A DNA stretch of 64,000 bases, from the NCBI GenBank assembly GCA_017521565.1, contig JAFXCE010000126.1:1-64000 (forward strand), written 5' to 3'. The notes under the pieces are model-generated. The model was not told where the DNA came from and searched no databases. It saw only the letters and a program-made list of their open reading frames with translations. Each line of letters starts with the position of its first letter. Position 1 is the stretch's first letter. Source of the stretch: Clostridia bacterium (GTDB lineage: Bacteria > Bacillota > Clostridia > Christensenellales > Aristaeellaceae). The position numbers were made by a program, and so were the translations under genes. Below are positions 6,129 to 14,438 of the stretch, piece after piece.

Positions 6129-6716
6129 ATGAAGAATTGGGGCTATGCGCGTTGCTCGACGAACGAGGACAAGCAGGACATCAACAGGCAAATCCGCGAA
6201 CTGAAAGCCGCAGGAGCAGACGAAGTGGTCTTTGAGTATGAGCATGGAGACGCCAAGGTCAAAAAGAATCTCCATATGCTCTTGGATACGGCGACTGAGG
6301 GCGACACGATCATCACTCTTGAGGTCAGTCGTTTGAGCAGAAGCACACAGCAGCTGTGCGAGATCATCGACGTCATCAAAGATAAGAAGCTGCGCTTAGT
6401 CATTGTGGGAAGCATCACGATTGACTGCCGGAACGGAGAGATTGATCCCATGTCGGCGGCGTTCATGAAGATGGCTGGCGTATTCTCGGAGCTTGAGCTT
6501 CAGATGATCCGCGCGCGGGTTCGCTCTGGCGTCAGGAACGCGCAGAGCAAGGGTGTCAAGGTCGGTAGAAAGCCTACGACGAAAGATGATATTCCTGCGA
6601 TCTTCTACAAGCATTATCCTGCTTTTGCTGCAAAGCAGATGAATGTCAGTGAGCTTGCGAGGATATGTGGGCTGAGTAGGCCGACAGTGTATAAGTACTT
6701 AAAACTCGTTTCATAA
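6129..6716 (+). CDS. Serine recombinase (resolvase/invertase family)
   Basis: A 195-residue protein starting MKNWGYARCSTNEDKQDINR. Ser10 in YARCSTNEDKQ is the expected nucleophile. SRLSRSTQQL carries the conserved arginines, and ELQMIRARVRSGVRNAQSKG is the long E helix with the AR(V)RSG pattern. A short C-terminal helix-turn-helix follows (NVSELARICGLSRPTVYKYL). The length is normal for a small resolvase or invertase. The ATG follows CGGAGGTCAGGACG. A strong terminator directly follows. It may resolve dimers or invert a segment, and no flanking crossover site could be proven. Confidence 0.9.
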   Translation: MKNWGYARCSTNEDKQDINRQIRELKAAGADEVVFEYEHGDAKVKKNLHMLLDTATEGDTIITLEVSRLSRSTQQLCEIIDVIKDKKLRLVIVGSITIDCRNGEIDPMSAAFMKMAGVFSELELQMIRARVRSGVRNAQSKGVKVGRKPTTKDDIPAIFYKHYPAFAAKQMNVSELARICGLSRPTVYKYLKLVS

Positions 6717-6753
6717 AAGTATCCCTTGCACCGAAAGTGCAAGGGATACTTTT
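6715..6753. terminator. Strong bidirectional terminator
   Basis: AAAAGTATCCCTTGCAC (6715-6731) pairs perfectly with GTGCAAGGGATACTTTT (6737-6753) around CGAAA. It serves both the recombinase and the oppositely oriented DUF4411 gene, whose stop it overlaps. Confidence 0.9.
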
Positions 6754-7226
6754 CAAAACACCCATCCTTCTTGATCGCAAAGCTCAAGAATATTTACACA
6801 TTGCACGCCCATTCTGGCGCAAACATAAGGGATCTTTTTGTTTGAGGTCTTATTCTCTTCGGTAATCACCGTCAATCCATATCTCATGGCAGTGGCAATT
6901 AAGAAGGCATCTCCCGATGATTTACAAGACTTGAAGTCAATAAGTTGAGGATTCTGTGTTACGACCCGCGTAACACATGCTTGTACCTCATCGTCAATGG
7001 GAAGAATGGTACAGTGCTCGTTTTCAAGCCAGCTTTTTATGGAATCGTCATTAACCTCAGAAGCGGTTTCTGAACAGGTTACGATGATTTGCTGCCTAAC
7101 AAGCTCATCAATCTTTTCCCACTGGCTTCGAAAGACTTTTCTGCGATGTGTCTCGTTGTCCTTTTGCGACAGCATCGAGGAGGTGTCGATAATGTATTTA
7201 TATGGGAATGTCATCTCATGTACCAT
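6753..7226 (-). CDS. DUF4411 family PIN-like protein, probable toxin partner of ImmA/IrrE
   Basis: A 157-residue protein beginning MVHEMTFPYKYIIDTSSML. The Asp in YIIDTSSM, SSGDAFLIATAM and VITEENKTSNKKIPYVC follow the pattern of DUF4411, a PIN-fold-like nuclease family found beside ImmA/IrrE genes. The ATG at 7226 has GGAGGTG six bases ahead and overlaps the end of the upstream gene by 16 bases; an internal ATG at 7214 would give an ATGA overlap. The pair behaves like a two-gene toxin-antitoxin or stress module and is probably element cargo. The RNase role is inferred from the fold. Confidence 0.75.
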   Translation of the reverse strand: MVHEMTFPYKYIIDTSSMLSQKDNETHRRKVFRSQWEKIDELVRQQIIVTCSETASEVNDDSIKSWLENEHCTILPIDDEVQACVTRVVTQNPQLIDFKSCKSSGDAFLIATAMRYGLTVITEENKTSNKKIPYVCARMGVQCVNILELCDQEGWVF

Positions 7227-8398
7227 TTAAACACCTCCATGATAAATTTATCGATGTGTTTTTGGCCGATATCCAGATGATTGGATAAATCCTTCTTATC
7301 GAAATAACCATCTGAGTATCCACGCAAAAGAACACGGCACAATTCAGAACTGGTACGATCAATTGCTTCTCGTGACATATTTCTCGGGATCCCACTTCCT
7401 GACGCTCTTCGTTGTTCTTTCAACGCTTCTTTCTCTGCTAAGAATCTTGTATCAAGAGCGCGAGAAAGCGTACTATAGCGGGGAAAAGAAAGCCTACCGA
7501 GATCGTATAGTCTACGATTTATTACTTCTGAGCTTACAGAGAATTTTTTGGCAATTCTATCGAGGGTGTCCAAAGTAAATTCATCCGGAGTATAGCTTCC
7601 ACACTCGCGAAGAATCGCTTGACGTGGAGCTAAAACCTCTCCTGCAACTGCATTGCAGAACACTTCTTCTTGCTGCGATGAAAATGTGCCATACATATCG
7701 TTACACACAGAAGAAGTACGCTTAATTACGTGAACAAGCTCATGGAGTATCGAAAAGGACTTGGCAGGATACCTATCATTTGCATTGATTCCTATGATAG
7801 GCATAGTGCCTTCAGCAATAGCAATTCCTCGACAAATCGAAGTATCAACTCCACTGAAGCTCTGAACAAAAACACCCTTTCTTTCCACTTGTTCGCGCAA
7901 ATACAAATAGAACTGCCGAGGAGATGCAGAAGCATACTGTTTTGCCAAATCAAGGTCGAAGTACGTACGGATAGTACGTGCCCAGTCTAAGACATCATCG
8001 TTTTCGATTCCGAGAGAAAAAGCAGGAATGAATTCATCAAACTCAGCTTTTGTTTCTACGAAGAAATCACGGGTGCGAACAAGATCCCACACTGCAAGAT
8101 TGACAGCGCTTTCATCGGCGATGGCATCTACAATAGTGCGCATATTCCGAAGCCGTGGCAAATGCCGCACATTGATGTCTGTTTGATTCATGTACAGTCC
8201 AGCAAACGGAATGTGGTAGCATTTTGCCATAGCTTTTGCCTGATTAATTGTCGGAAGCTTTGCTGAAGAAGGATCTTCCCAGCTTAATACTTTTTGCTGA
8301 TCATAGTGCGTATTGCGCTCAACATATTCGAAGGATACTTGTAATTGATTGCGGATGAATTCAAGGGTTGATTTATTAATTCTGGCGTATACGCGCAT
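7211..8398 (-). CDS. ImmA/IrrE family metallopeptidase with XRE-like N-terminus
   Basis: A 395-residue protein starting MRVYARINKSTLEFIRN at the ATG behind AAAGGAGG. The N-terminal 80 residues resemble a degenerate helix-turn-helix region (KLPTINQAKAMAKCYHIPFA). The central part holds the zinc motif HELVH in SFSILHELVHVIKRT and EEVFCNAVAGEVLAP, typical of ImmA/IrrE. Such proteases cleave repressors, as ImmA of ICEBs1 and IrrE/DdrO show. It is followed by the overlapping DUF4411 gene, a frequent pairing. No cognate repressor gene lies next to it, though two XRE genes are elsewhere in the element. Confidence 0.85.
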   Translation of the reverse strand: MRVYARINKSTLEFIRNQLQVSFEYVERNTHYDQQKVLSWEDPSSAKLPTINQAKAMAKCYHIPFAGLYMNQTDINVRHLPRLRNMRTIVDAIADESAVNLAVWDLVRTRDFFVETKAEFDEFIPAFSLGIENDDVLDWARTIRTYFDLDLAKQYASASPRQFYLYLREQVERKGVFVQSFSGVDTSICRGIAIAEGTMPIIGINANDRYPAKSFSILHELVHVIKRTSSVCNDMYGTFSSQQEEVFCNAVAGEVLAPRQAILRECGSYTPDEFTLDTLDRIAKKFSVSSEVINRRLYDLGRLSFPRYSTLSRALDTRFLAEKEALKEQRRASGSGIPRNMSREAIDRTSSELCRVLLRGYSDGYFDKKDLSNHLDIGQKHIDKFIMEVFKWYMR

Positions 8399-8481
8399 TC
8401 TTCCGACCTCCTTTCCAATAGCAACCATATTATATCATCTTGTTTTTTCTCAATCAACCATTAACCAATATGTGAATCGGA

Positions 8482-9723
8482 TCATAAATCAAACGCCTCC
8501 GCATACCTCTGCGTTGCAACCTTCATCTGTCGCAGATCCGCCTTGACATAGAAGTTCAGCGTCGTGGACGCATCCGAATGCCCAAGGATCTCCTGCACGC
8601 TCTTGATGTCCGCGCCATTCTCAAGGAGCAGCGTCGCGCATGTGTGTCGCAGATCGTGTGGCGAAATGCCCTGCAAGCCGATTCTCCGCATGAAATGCGT
8701 GATCTTGCGCGTCGCCGTGTTCGGATCGCGAGGCTGGTAGGGACTTTCAAGCCCTTCAAAGAGGTACATGTTCTTGATGATCTGGTTGGGATGGCGCTGA
8801 ATTGCGGATCGTCTGAGCAAAAGCAGTTCGTGTTTGACGCCTTCCATGATCGGAATGGTGCGGATGCTGCATGGCGTCTTCGGTTCCGCGACAAGAATGC
8901 CGCTCTGCTTGGTGTACGTCACGTTTCTGGAAATGTGCAGCGTATTCTCTTCAAAGTTGAAGTCCTGCCACTGCAAACCGAGGCATTCTCCGCGCCGGAT
9001 TCCCGTCGTTGCCATGAGCAGCATCATGCATCGGTATTCGGGCTTGCATTCGCGGATCGCGCTAAAGAAGATTCGCGCCTGATCCTGCGTGAGCGCATCC
9101 ACTGGGCGTTTGACCGTTCGCGGTGCGTCCACCTTCTTGATCGGATTCTTTTCGATGAACTCCTGCTTCTCCGCATAGTTGAAGATGATCCGCAGAATGT
9201 CGTAATGATGCTTGATGCTCTTCTCCGAAAGCGTCCTTCCGTCAGGAGCGTGGTACTCGTCACGGAGATATTGCAGGTATCTCATGATGTCGATGGACGT
9301 TATGTCCCTGAGTCTTTTGTCTCCAAGCTGGGGCAGGGCTACGCGCATCATGAATCCGTACATGGCGACAGTAGATGGCCTCAGACCGCCTGCAATGACC
9401 TTCAGAGGCAGCCAGACCTTCTCTGCGAAATATCGGAAGGTTTCCTCTTCGGGCACGATCTCAGGCTCTTCAGGAGCTTCGCAGGGGACAGACGTCGGCG
9501 TCGCGAATTCGCCGTGTTCTGGCTGATTTCCTTTGAACTCTTGCTCCCAGCGGTAGGCTTCGGCTTCTGCCAGCTTGCGGGCTTTGGCATAGCTCAGACC
9601 ATTTGGCGGTTTCCATGTCGTCGTTTTGTACTTTTGTTTACCCTGATCGTCCTTGCCAACGTAGGTCGTAAACTTGAACGCCACGACCTTTCCATCCTTC
9701 TTTTTTTCAGTGATGGTTGACAT
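8482..9723 (-). CDS. Tyrosine site-specific integrase
   Basis: A 413-residue phage/ICE-type integrase. It has an N-terminal arm-binding region (VVAFKFTTYVGKDDQGKQKY), a SAM-like core-binding domain (TFRYFAEKVWLPL onward), and a catalytic domain with Arg in TTGIRRGE, HDLRHTCATLLLENG, HSDASTTLNFY and the terminal Tyr region. All catalytic boxes look intact. I chose the ATG at 9723 after GAGGTGTGAAA; a GTG at 9729 is possible. It lies beside tRNA-Pro at the right end of the element and reads into it, the usual layout for integration into a tRNA 3' end. Confidence 0.95.
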   Translation of the reverse strand: MSTITEKKKDGKVVAFKFTTYVGKDDQGKQKYKTTTWKPPNGLSYAKARKLAEAEAYRWEQEFKGNQPEHGEFATPTSVPCEAPEEPEIVPEEETFRYFAEKVWLPLKVIAGGLRPSTVAMYGFMMRVALPQLGDKRLRDITSIDIMRYLQYLRDEYHAPDGRTLSEKSIKHHYDILRIIFNYAEKQEFIEKNPIKKVDAPRTVKRPVDALTQDQARIFFSAIRECKPEYRCMMLLMATTGIRRGECLGLQWQDFNFEENTLHISRNVTYTKQSGILVAEPKTPCSIRTIPIMEGVKHELLLLRRSAIQRHPNQIIKNMYLFEGLESPYQPRDPNTATRKITHFMRRIGLQGISPHDLRHTCATLLLENGADIKSVQEILGHSDASTTLNFYVKADLRQMKVATQRYAEAFDL

Positions 9724-9757
9724 TTTCACACCTCATTTTCGTGTGCAAAACGAGGCG

Positions 9758-9823
9758 ACTTTACCCGCTATTTTGAAAAACTTTACCCTGCCGTACAGTA
9801 TTCCTAAACTTTCAGAATAGGAA
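9758..9823. promoter_or_regulatory. Candidate integrase-binding (att) region
   Basis: ACTTTACCC occurs twice in direct orientation (9758-9766 and 9780-9788), 22 bases or two helical turns apart. The inverted repeat TTCCTA (9801-9806) / TAGGAA (9818-9823) follows. These lie between the integrase start and tRNA-Pro, where arm-type and accessory sites are expected. Confidence 0.5.
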
Positions 9824-9830
9824 ATAAAAG

Positions 9831-9869
9831 AAAAAGTGCTTGATTTCGTAGTGAAATCAAGCACTTTTT
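9831..9869 (-). terminator. Terminator of tRNA-Pro
   Basis: AAAAAGTGCTTGATTTC pairs with GAAATCAAGCACTTTTT around GTAGT. On the minus strand it lies just downstream of the tRNA and ends in a T-run. Confidence 0.9.
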
Positions 9870-9871
9870 AC

Positions 9872-9948
9872 TGGTCGGAGTGGCGAGATTCGAACTCGCG
9901 GCCTCTTGAACCCCATTCAAGCACGCTACCAAACTGCGCTACACCCCG
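9872..9948 (-). tRNA. tRNA-Pro (anticodon GGG)
   Basis: Read on the minus strand, the gene has the acceptor stem CGGGGTG/CACTCCG, D-arm GCGCAGTTTGGTAGCG, anticodon stem CTTGA/TCAAG with loop ATGGGGT (anticodon GGG, proline), and T-arm GCGAG-TTCGAAT-CTCGC. The discriminator A and CCA are encoded. The acceptor has one G-T pair. It is the probable integration target of the adjacent element. Confidence 0.95.
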
Positions 9949-10071
9949 AATGACGGCACATACCATCAACAGAGTTATTATACCATAGCCGTTCCATTTG
10001 TCAAGCACTTTTTCGTTTTTTCATGTGATCTGGTAACCCTATCCCGCTCCTCCTCGCCGCAGCAATGCAAA

Positions 10072-10099
10072 CAAAAACTGCGTATCCTTCGACACGCAG
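10072..10099 (-). terminator. Terminator of the NSS transporter gene
   Basis: On the minus strand CTGCGT and ACGCAG form a stem around GTCGAAGGAT, followed by TTTTTGTTT. It lies just after the transporter stop. Confidence 0.7.
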
Positions 10100-10110
10100 C
10101 CTTTCTCAGA

Positions 10111-11511
10111 TCAGAGCGTAACGATACCCAGTGACTGCAGCAGCAGGAACAGCAGCAGCACCGGGGCAACAATCTTAACCATCGCAATATAGAGCTTCTC
10201 GCGGCCAAAGCGTTCGCCGTTGCGTGTGATCTCTTCAATCACGGTCTTCGGCCCAAGCACCCAACCAATCAGCACACAGGTCGTGAATGCAACCACCGGC
10301 ATAAGCACAAAGTTGCTGATGTAATCCATCACATCAAGTACCTGACCCACAGAATCATTGGGCAGACGGAGCTCGAAGTAGAATACATTATAGCCCAGAC
10401 AGACAGCCACGCCCATCAGCAGCGTGAGCAGGGATATACCCATGGTCGCTTTCCGGCGGCTGACATGCATCTTATCCTGCACACCAGAGACCAGCGCCTC
10501 CATGATGGAAACCGAGGATGTCAGTGCGGCAAATACCACCATCACGAAAAAGACTATACCAATAAACGACCCAACACCGCCCATTGCCGCAAAGATCTTC
10601 GGCAGGGAGATGAACATCAGGCTCGGCCCCGCACTCATACCCTCTGTGCCCATAAAAGTATACACCGCAGGAACGATCATCATGCCGGCGAGGAACGCCA
10701 CCAACGTATCAAATATCTCAATCTGATTGACAGACTTGACGATATTGGTGTCCTTTTTGACATAGGAACCATATGTGATCATGATGCCCATCGCTACGCT
10801 GATTGAGTAGAACAGCTGACCAAGCGCATCCATCAAAATCACGAAAAAGCGGCCCAATGTCATCCCCGAGAAATCAGGGATCATGTAAATCTTCAGACCT
10901 TCCATGCCCGTGCGCACAGCGCCAGAATCATCCGTATGGCTGAGCGTCAGAGAGAAGCAGGCGATGCCGACGATCATCACCAATAGAACAGGCATCAGTA
11001 CTCTTGAAAGCTTTTCAATGCCATTATCTACACCCTTATACACCACAAACATCGTCGCGCCAAGGAAGACGAGGAACCAGAAAATCGGGTTCCACTGCGC
11101 CGTAATGAATCCTGTAAAATATCCGTCCGCAGATGCCGCTATGCCGCCGCCAGACAAAAATGTCGCCAGATACTTGAGCACCCACCCGCCAATCACGCAG
11201 TAATACGGCAGAATCAGCAGCGGGATTACACTCGCAACGCCGCCCAGCCAGCCAAACCGCTTGTCCAGTTCGCCATATGCAACCAGCGGGCTCTTTCCGG
11301 TCTTTCTGCCAATGGTGATTTCCGTCGTCAACAGCGCAAAACCGAAGGTCAGCGCCAGTATCAGATAACACAGCAGGAATACGCCGCCGCCATCCTTTGC
11401 TGCAAGATACGGGAAGCGCCAGATATTGCCAAGACCCACCGCGCTGCCCGCCGCAGTGAGCACAAAACCAATAGAGCCGGAAAAGCTTCCGCGCTTTTGC
11501 TTGTTTTCCAT
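10111..11511 (-). CDS. Sodium-dependent transporter of the NSS (SNF) family
   Basis: A 466-residue membrane protein with about 11 or 12 hydrophobic helices. The N-terminus SIGFVLTAAGSAVGLGNIWR is the hallmark sodium- and substrate-binding first helix of the neurotransmitter:sodium symporter family (LeuT, MhsT, TnaT). The unwound helix-1 motif GSAVGLGNIWRFP is intact. Bacterial members import amino acids with sodium; the substrate cannot be told from sequence. The ATG has GGAGGAAAACAG ahead. The gene stands alone with its own terminator. Confidence 0.92.
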   Translation of the reverse strand: MENKQKRGSFSGSIGFVLTAAGSAVGLGNIWRFPYLAAKDGGGVFLLCYLILALTFGFALLTTEITIGRKTGKSPLVAYGELDKRFGWLGGVASVIPLLILPYYCVIGGWVLKYLATFLSGGGIAASADGYFTGFITAQWNPIFWFLVFLGATMFVVYKGVDNGIEKLSRVLMPVLLVMIVGIACFSLTLSHTDDSGAVRTGMEGLKIYMIPDFSGMTLGRFFVILMDALGQLFYSISVAMGIMITYGSYVKKDTNIVKSVNQIEIFDTLVAFLAGMMIVPAVYTFMGTEGMSAGPSLMFISLPKIFAAMGGVGSFIGIVFFVMVVFAALTSSVSIMEALVSGVQDKMHVSRRKATMGISLLTLLMGVAVCLGYNVFYFELRLPNDSVGQVLDVMDYISNFVLMPVVAFTTCVLIGWVLGPKTVIEEITRNGERFGREKLYIAMVKIVAPVLLLFLLLQSLGIVTL

Positions 11512-11663
11512 CTGTTTTCCTCCATCCAGAACTACAGGTTTCTGCTATTCTTTTGAATTTAAGACACTCCGTCTACTATAACCCTTTTATCTCTGTTAAA
11601 TCAAGGACAATTTACAATTTTTCCATGAACGATATTCACCTGTCCAGCCCACAACTTGCAGCA

Positions 11664-11692
11664 AAAGAACCGAAGCCGCCGCTCCGGTTCTC
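11664..11692 (-). terminator. Terminator of the deformylase-like gene
   Basis: On the minus strand GAACCGGAGC pairs with GCTTCGGTTC around a GC-rich loop, followed by TTTTGC. It lies 25 bases after the stop of the deformylase-like gene. Confidence 0.7.
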
Positions 11693-11715
11693 ATTTTATG
11701 TTTCTCTTTACAGCG

Positions 11716-12126
11716 TCAGATCAGGATGCCATCGCAGTGATCCACCTCATGCTGGATGATCTGGGCAACATACCCGTTATACGTCTGCCTGTGGGTCTTA
11801 AAATTCATATCCTGATAGCTGACCTCGATCGTCTCATAGCGCACCGTTTTGCGCACCCCCGCCAAGGACAGGCATCCTTCCTCAGCCTCATAGGGGCCGC
11901 TCTTTTTTGTGATCGTCGGATTGATCATCACAATCTGCGCAAAACCGGTATGCACCGCAATGATCCGCTTATGAATACCGATCATATTGGCCGCCATGCC
12001 AACGCAATGATTAAGATGCGCCTGAAGTGTCTCCAGCAGGTCAATCGCCGTCTGCTTATCCTCCGGCGCAGCCTGAGCCGACGGCACAGCCAGAAACATC
12101 GGATCCCTCATGATGGGTCTGATCAT
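11716..12126 (-). CDS. Peptide deformylase-like protein
   Basis: A 136-residue protein with the three deformylase motifs in order: GMAANMIG (about residues 43-50), EEGCLS (about 81-86) and QHEVDH (about 124-129). The Cys and two His of the metal site and the catalytic Glu are present. In motif 1 the usual Gln of GLAAPQxG is Met here, and Pro is Asn. The protein is also shorter than housekeeping deformylases. Such short forms occur in Clostridia as second deformylases, so activity on formyl-Met peptides is probable but may differ. The ATG follows GAGGAGAATGACAT. It stands alone with a terminator. Confidence 0.85.
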   Translation of the reverse strand: MIRPIMRDPMFLAVPSAQAAPEDKQTAIDLLETLQAHLNHCVGMAANMIGIHKRIIAVHTGFAQIVMINPTITKKSGPYEAEEGCLSLAGVRKTVRYETIEVSYQDMNFKTHRQTYNGYVAQIIQHEVDHCDGILI

Positions 12127-12162
12127 ATGTCATTCTCCTCTTGTCACTCGTACATCAAAGCG

Positions 12163-12816
12163 TTATCGTCCTGTGATGCGATCCCACAGGTCGCCAAAAT
12201 CGTCCGCCAATTCGTCAAGGCCGGTTGCCTTTGCAAGCCGCTCGCCCAGCCCCTTGACCTGTCCGTAGAGCGTGCTGTCGTCCGTGATTTCGATATCCTT
12301 CAGACCGTCGTCAACCTTCTGAACCGCTTCCGTGATCATCTGCTTCATGCGGTCGTCGAGGCCTGCGCTGTATTGATCGTCAAATTCCACGGCGACCAGT
12401 ACGCGGTCATTGCTGATTACGGCCTCCGCATCATCCACTTCGCTCAGTCGCTCAACAGCCTCCTCAACCTGCTCTGCAAGCCGGTCTGCCTGCGCCGGCG
12501 TCATGGAAGACGCCATGTTTGTTGCTCCGTTTATCGCTCCGTTCGCCGTGCCGGACGTTGCTCCGTTCATTGCTCCGGTCGTTGCGTTCGCGGCGTTCAC
12601 ACCGCTATTCATCCCCAGATCTTCGCTCGCTGGAGAGGTTTCCGGCGCCATTGCGGTGTTCATCGGCGCCTGCGTCGTATTCACCGGCATCGGACTGTTG
12701 GTTACAATCGGCGCTGCGGTTGCTGTTGTACCGCTCTGTTTCATGCTGCAGCCCGTCAGCGCAATGGTTGTCGCGGCAACGCCCAGCAGAAGTAGCATAC
12801 TCTTTTTCAAGTTCAT
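12163..12816 (-). CDS. YhcN/YlaJ family sporulation lipoprotein
   Basis: A 217-residue protein with a lipoprotein signal peptide and lipobox (ATTIALTGCSM; Cys about residue 23). A low-complexity Thr/Asn/Ala/Met linker follows (about 25-105). The C-terminal domain (MTPAQADRLAEQVEEAVERL, then DDAEAVISNDRVLVAVEFD, then ITDDSTLYGQVK) matches the YhcN/YlaJ spore lipoprotein family. Members sit in the forespore inner membrane and affect spore germination or outgrowth. It supports a spore-forming host. The linker contains several ANGA/SGT-type near-repeats. Confidence 0.85.
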   Translation of the reverse strand: MNLKKSMLLLLGVAATTIALTGCSMKQSGTTATAAPIVTNSPMPVNTTQAPMNTAMAPETSPASEDLGMNSGVNAANATTGAMNGATSGTANGAINGATNMASSMTPAQADRLAEQVEEAVERLSEVDDAEAVISNDRVLVAVEFDDQYSAGLDDRMKQMITEAVQKVDDGLKDIEITDDSTLYGQVKGLGERLAKATGLDELADDFGDLWDRITGR

Positions 12817-12901
12817 TCGCCTCCTCGCCGCTATTGTGCGCCGTCAGAGACAAAAGCATCCGCATTTTCAAAAGCAAATTCTGGCATATACCATAGCGTT
12901 T

Positions 12902-14377
12902 TTACGCCTCATCGTAAAACGTACAGCCGCCCACAAACTCGCGCAGGATGCTCGTCGGCGGAATCTCGCTCTCTTTGTCACAATCCACAAAGTAATTCAG
13001 GAACTTGACCAGACGGCGCGCGCGGACATAATACGGGCTCTTTTCGTCAATTTTGAGCAGCATCGGATAAGCGTATTTTTTGAGAATCGCGATTTCATAC
13101 AGCAGCGACGAATTGAACATCACATCCGCCTTTTCCTGGAAGGGAAAAATGTACTTCTCCTCCCCTTCGCGCACCTTATCCCACATCTCCATCGTCTCCA
13201 TCGCGCTGGTTGCGCGCGTCCTGTGATCGCGAACCATGCGGCGCATCAGGCGCACATCCGTCGTGCGGATGCGGTTATGTCCATCCAGATTCAGCTGCGT
13301 CAGCGCGCTGACGTATATACGGAATTTGAGGTCGCTGGGAATATCGCTGCACAGCCTGTCATTGAGTCCGTGGATGCCCTCGACAATCAGGATCTGATCC
13401 TGCGTCACAGAAAGCCTCACACCCGTTTTCTCGCGCTTTTTGGTATAGAAGGAGTACTTCGGCAATTCAACCTCGCGTCCGGCGAGCAGCTCGACCAGCT
13501 GTTCATTAAACAGCGGCACATCAATCGCTTCCAGACACTCCAGATCCGGCGTGCCATCCGACCCCAGCGGAATATCCTCGCGATTCAGATAGTAATTATC
13601 CAGCGAAATGGCCACCGGCTGTTTCCCGCTCACGCGCAGCTGAATGGAAAGCCGGTTGGCAAACGTCGTTTTTCCGCTTGAGGATGGTCCGGCAATAAAC
13701 ACCACACGCGCTCCCCGTGCAACAATCCGCTCTGCAATCTGCGCAATCGCGCGATCCTGCATCGCCTCGCTGACGCGGATAAACGTGCGTGCTTCTCCAC
13801 GGGCAATGATGTCATTGAGATCCGCGGCACTCTCGCATTGCAGGATGCGGGAGCATTCGTTGGCCTGCGCATAGGTACGCATCAGCTGCGGCCGCTCAGC
13901 AAACGGCGCAGGCGGTCCGTCAAGCTGCTCGCCCGGCAGCAGAAGAACCATGCCCGGATAATAAAATCGCAGCGCAAAGCGATTCACTGCGCCGGTCGAC
14001 GACACCATATCGCCGTAAAAATACTCGCTCAGCCCATCGCAGGTATAGACGTTGAAATAATCAAACGGTCTGTACGCAAGCAGCCGCACTGTATCCAGCT
14101 GCCCCTGCCTGTCAAAATACGCGATCGCCTCCTCGCGCGACCAGCGATCCTTTGTGATCGGGAGATCCTGCCGTGCAATCTCACGCATAGCCTCTTCAAT
14201 GCTGCGCACAAGCGCTGCCGTCAGGCTCACACCCTCTACGTTCATGTATACGCCGTAACCGATGCTGTGCTCCACACGCAGCTTCGCACCGGGACATACC
14301 TTTCTCAGCGCCAGCAGCAGAATCAGCCTGACACTGCGTTCATAGATGCGGCGTTCCTCTTCATGTCGTCCATTCAT
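12902..14377 (-). CDS. Nucleoside kinase of the uridine kinase / phosphoribulokinase family
   Basis: A 491-residue protein. The central part carries a P-loop (IAGPSSSGKTTFANRL, about residues 235-250), then ISLDNYYLNREDIP, FNEQL and LIVEGIHGLND, the typical layout of the uridine kinase/PRK family. The N-terminal 200 residues resemble the TGS and ThrRS-type editing-domain region found in this fused bacterial family. It probably phosphorylates a nucleoside, but the exact substrate is unknown. I chose the ATG at 14377, which has GAAGGAGGAATCCGA ahead. A terminator for the upstream HI0933 gene sits between, so it is a separate unit. Confidence 0.85.
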   Translation of the reverse strand: MNGRHEEERRIYERSVRLILLLALRKVCPGAKLRVEHSIGYGVYMNVEGVSLTAALVRSIEEAMREIARQDLPITKDRWSREEAIAYFDRQGQLDTVRLLAYRPFDYFNVYTCDGLSEYFYGDMVSSTGAVNRFALRFYYPGMVLLLPGEQLDGPPAPFAERPQLMRTYAQANECSRILQCESAADLNDIIARGEARTFIRVSEAMQDRAIAQIAERIVARGARVVFIAGPSSSGKTTFANRLSIQLRVSGKQPVAISLDNYYLNREDIPLGSDGTPDLECLEAIDVPLFNEQLVELLAGREVELPKYSFYTKKREKTGVRLSVTQDQILIVEGIHGLNDRLCSDIPSDLKFRIYVSALTQLNLDGHNRIRTTDVRLMRRMVRDHRTRATSAMETMEMWDKVREGEEKYIFPFQEKADVMFNSSLLYEIAILKKYAYPMLLKIDEKSPYYVRARRLVKFLNYFVDCDKESEIPPTSILREFVGGCTFYDEA

Positions 14378-14414
14378 TCGGATTCCTCCTTCTCCCCGGG
14401 CTTCGAAAACGCAA

Positions 14415-14434
14415 AATCCCCCTGCCGGGGGATT
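14415..14434 (-). terminator. Terminator of the HI0933-type gene
   Basis: AATCCCCC-TGCC-GGGGGATT, ending in TTTTGC on the minus strand, lies five bases after the stop of the flavoprotein gene. Confidence 0.8.
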
Positions 14435-14438
14435 CTGA

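Larger units (their letters stand above)
994..9871. mobile_element. Integrated mobile element beside tRNA-Pro (limits approximate)
   Basis: The segment carries a tyrosine integrase at its right end next to a tRNA gene, a serine recombinase, an ArdC-type antirestriction protein, a winged-helix protein that may act in replication, a ribbon-helix-helix protein, two XRE regulators, an ImmA/IrrE-DUF4411 pair and several very small genes. This is typical of integrative, mobilizable or satellite elements of Firmicutes. I see no relaxase, coupling protein, terminase or capsid gene. The right limit is set by the integrase and tRNA-Pro. The left limit is a guess at the end of kdpE: no copy of the tRNA 3' end was found by eye near 900-1100, so the true left end could be outside the window. 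Confidence 0.75.

Noticed and set aside
8578-9720. 380-codon open frame antisense to the integrase
   Set aside because: The integrase has all catalytic motifs; the antisense frame has none.
1915-9850. Shared 10-mer GCTTGATTTC (about 1916 and 9839) as attachment repeats
   Set aside because: One copy lies inside the XRE coding region and the other inside the tRNA terminator stem; ten bases is expected by chance.
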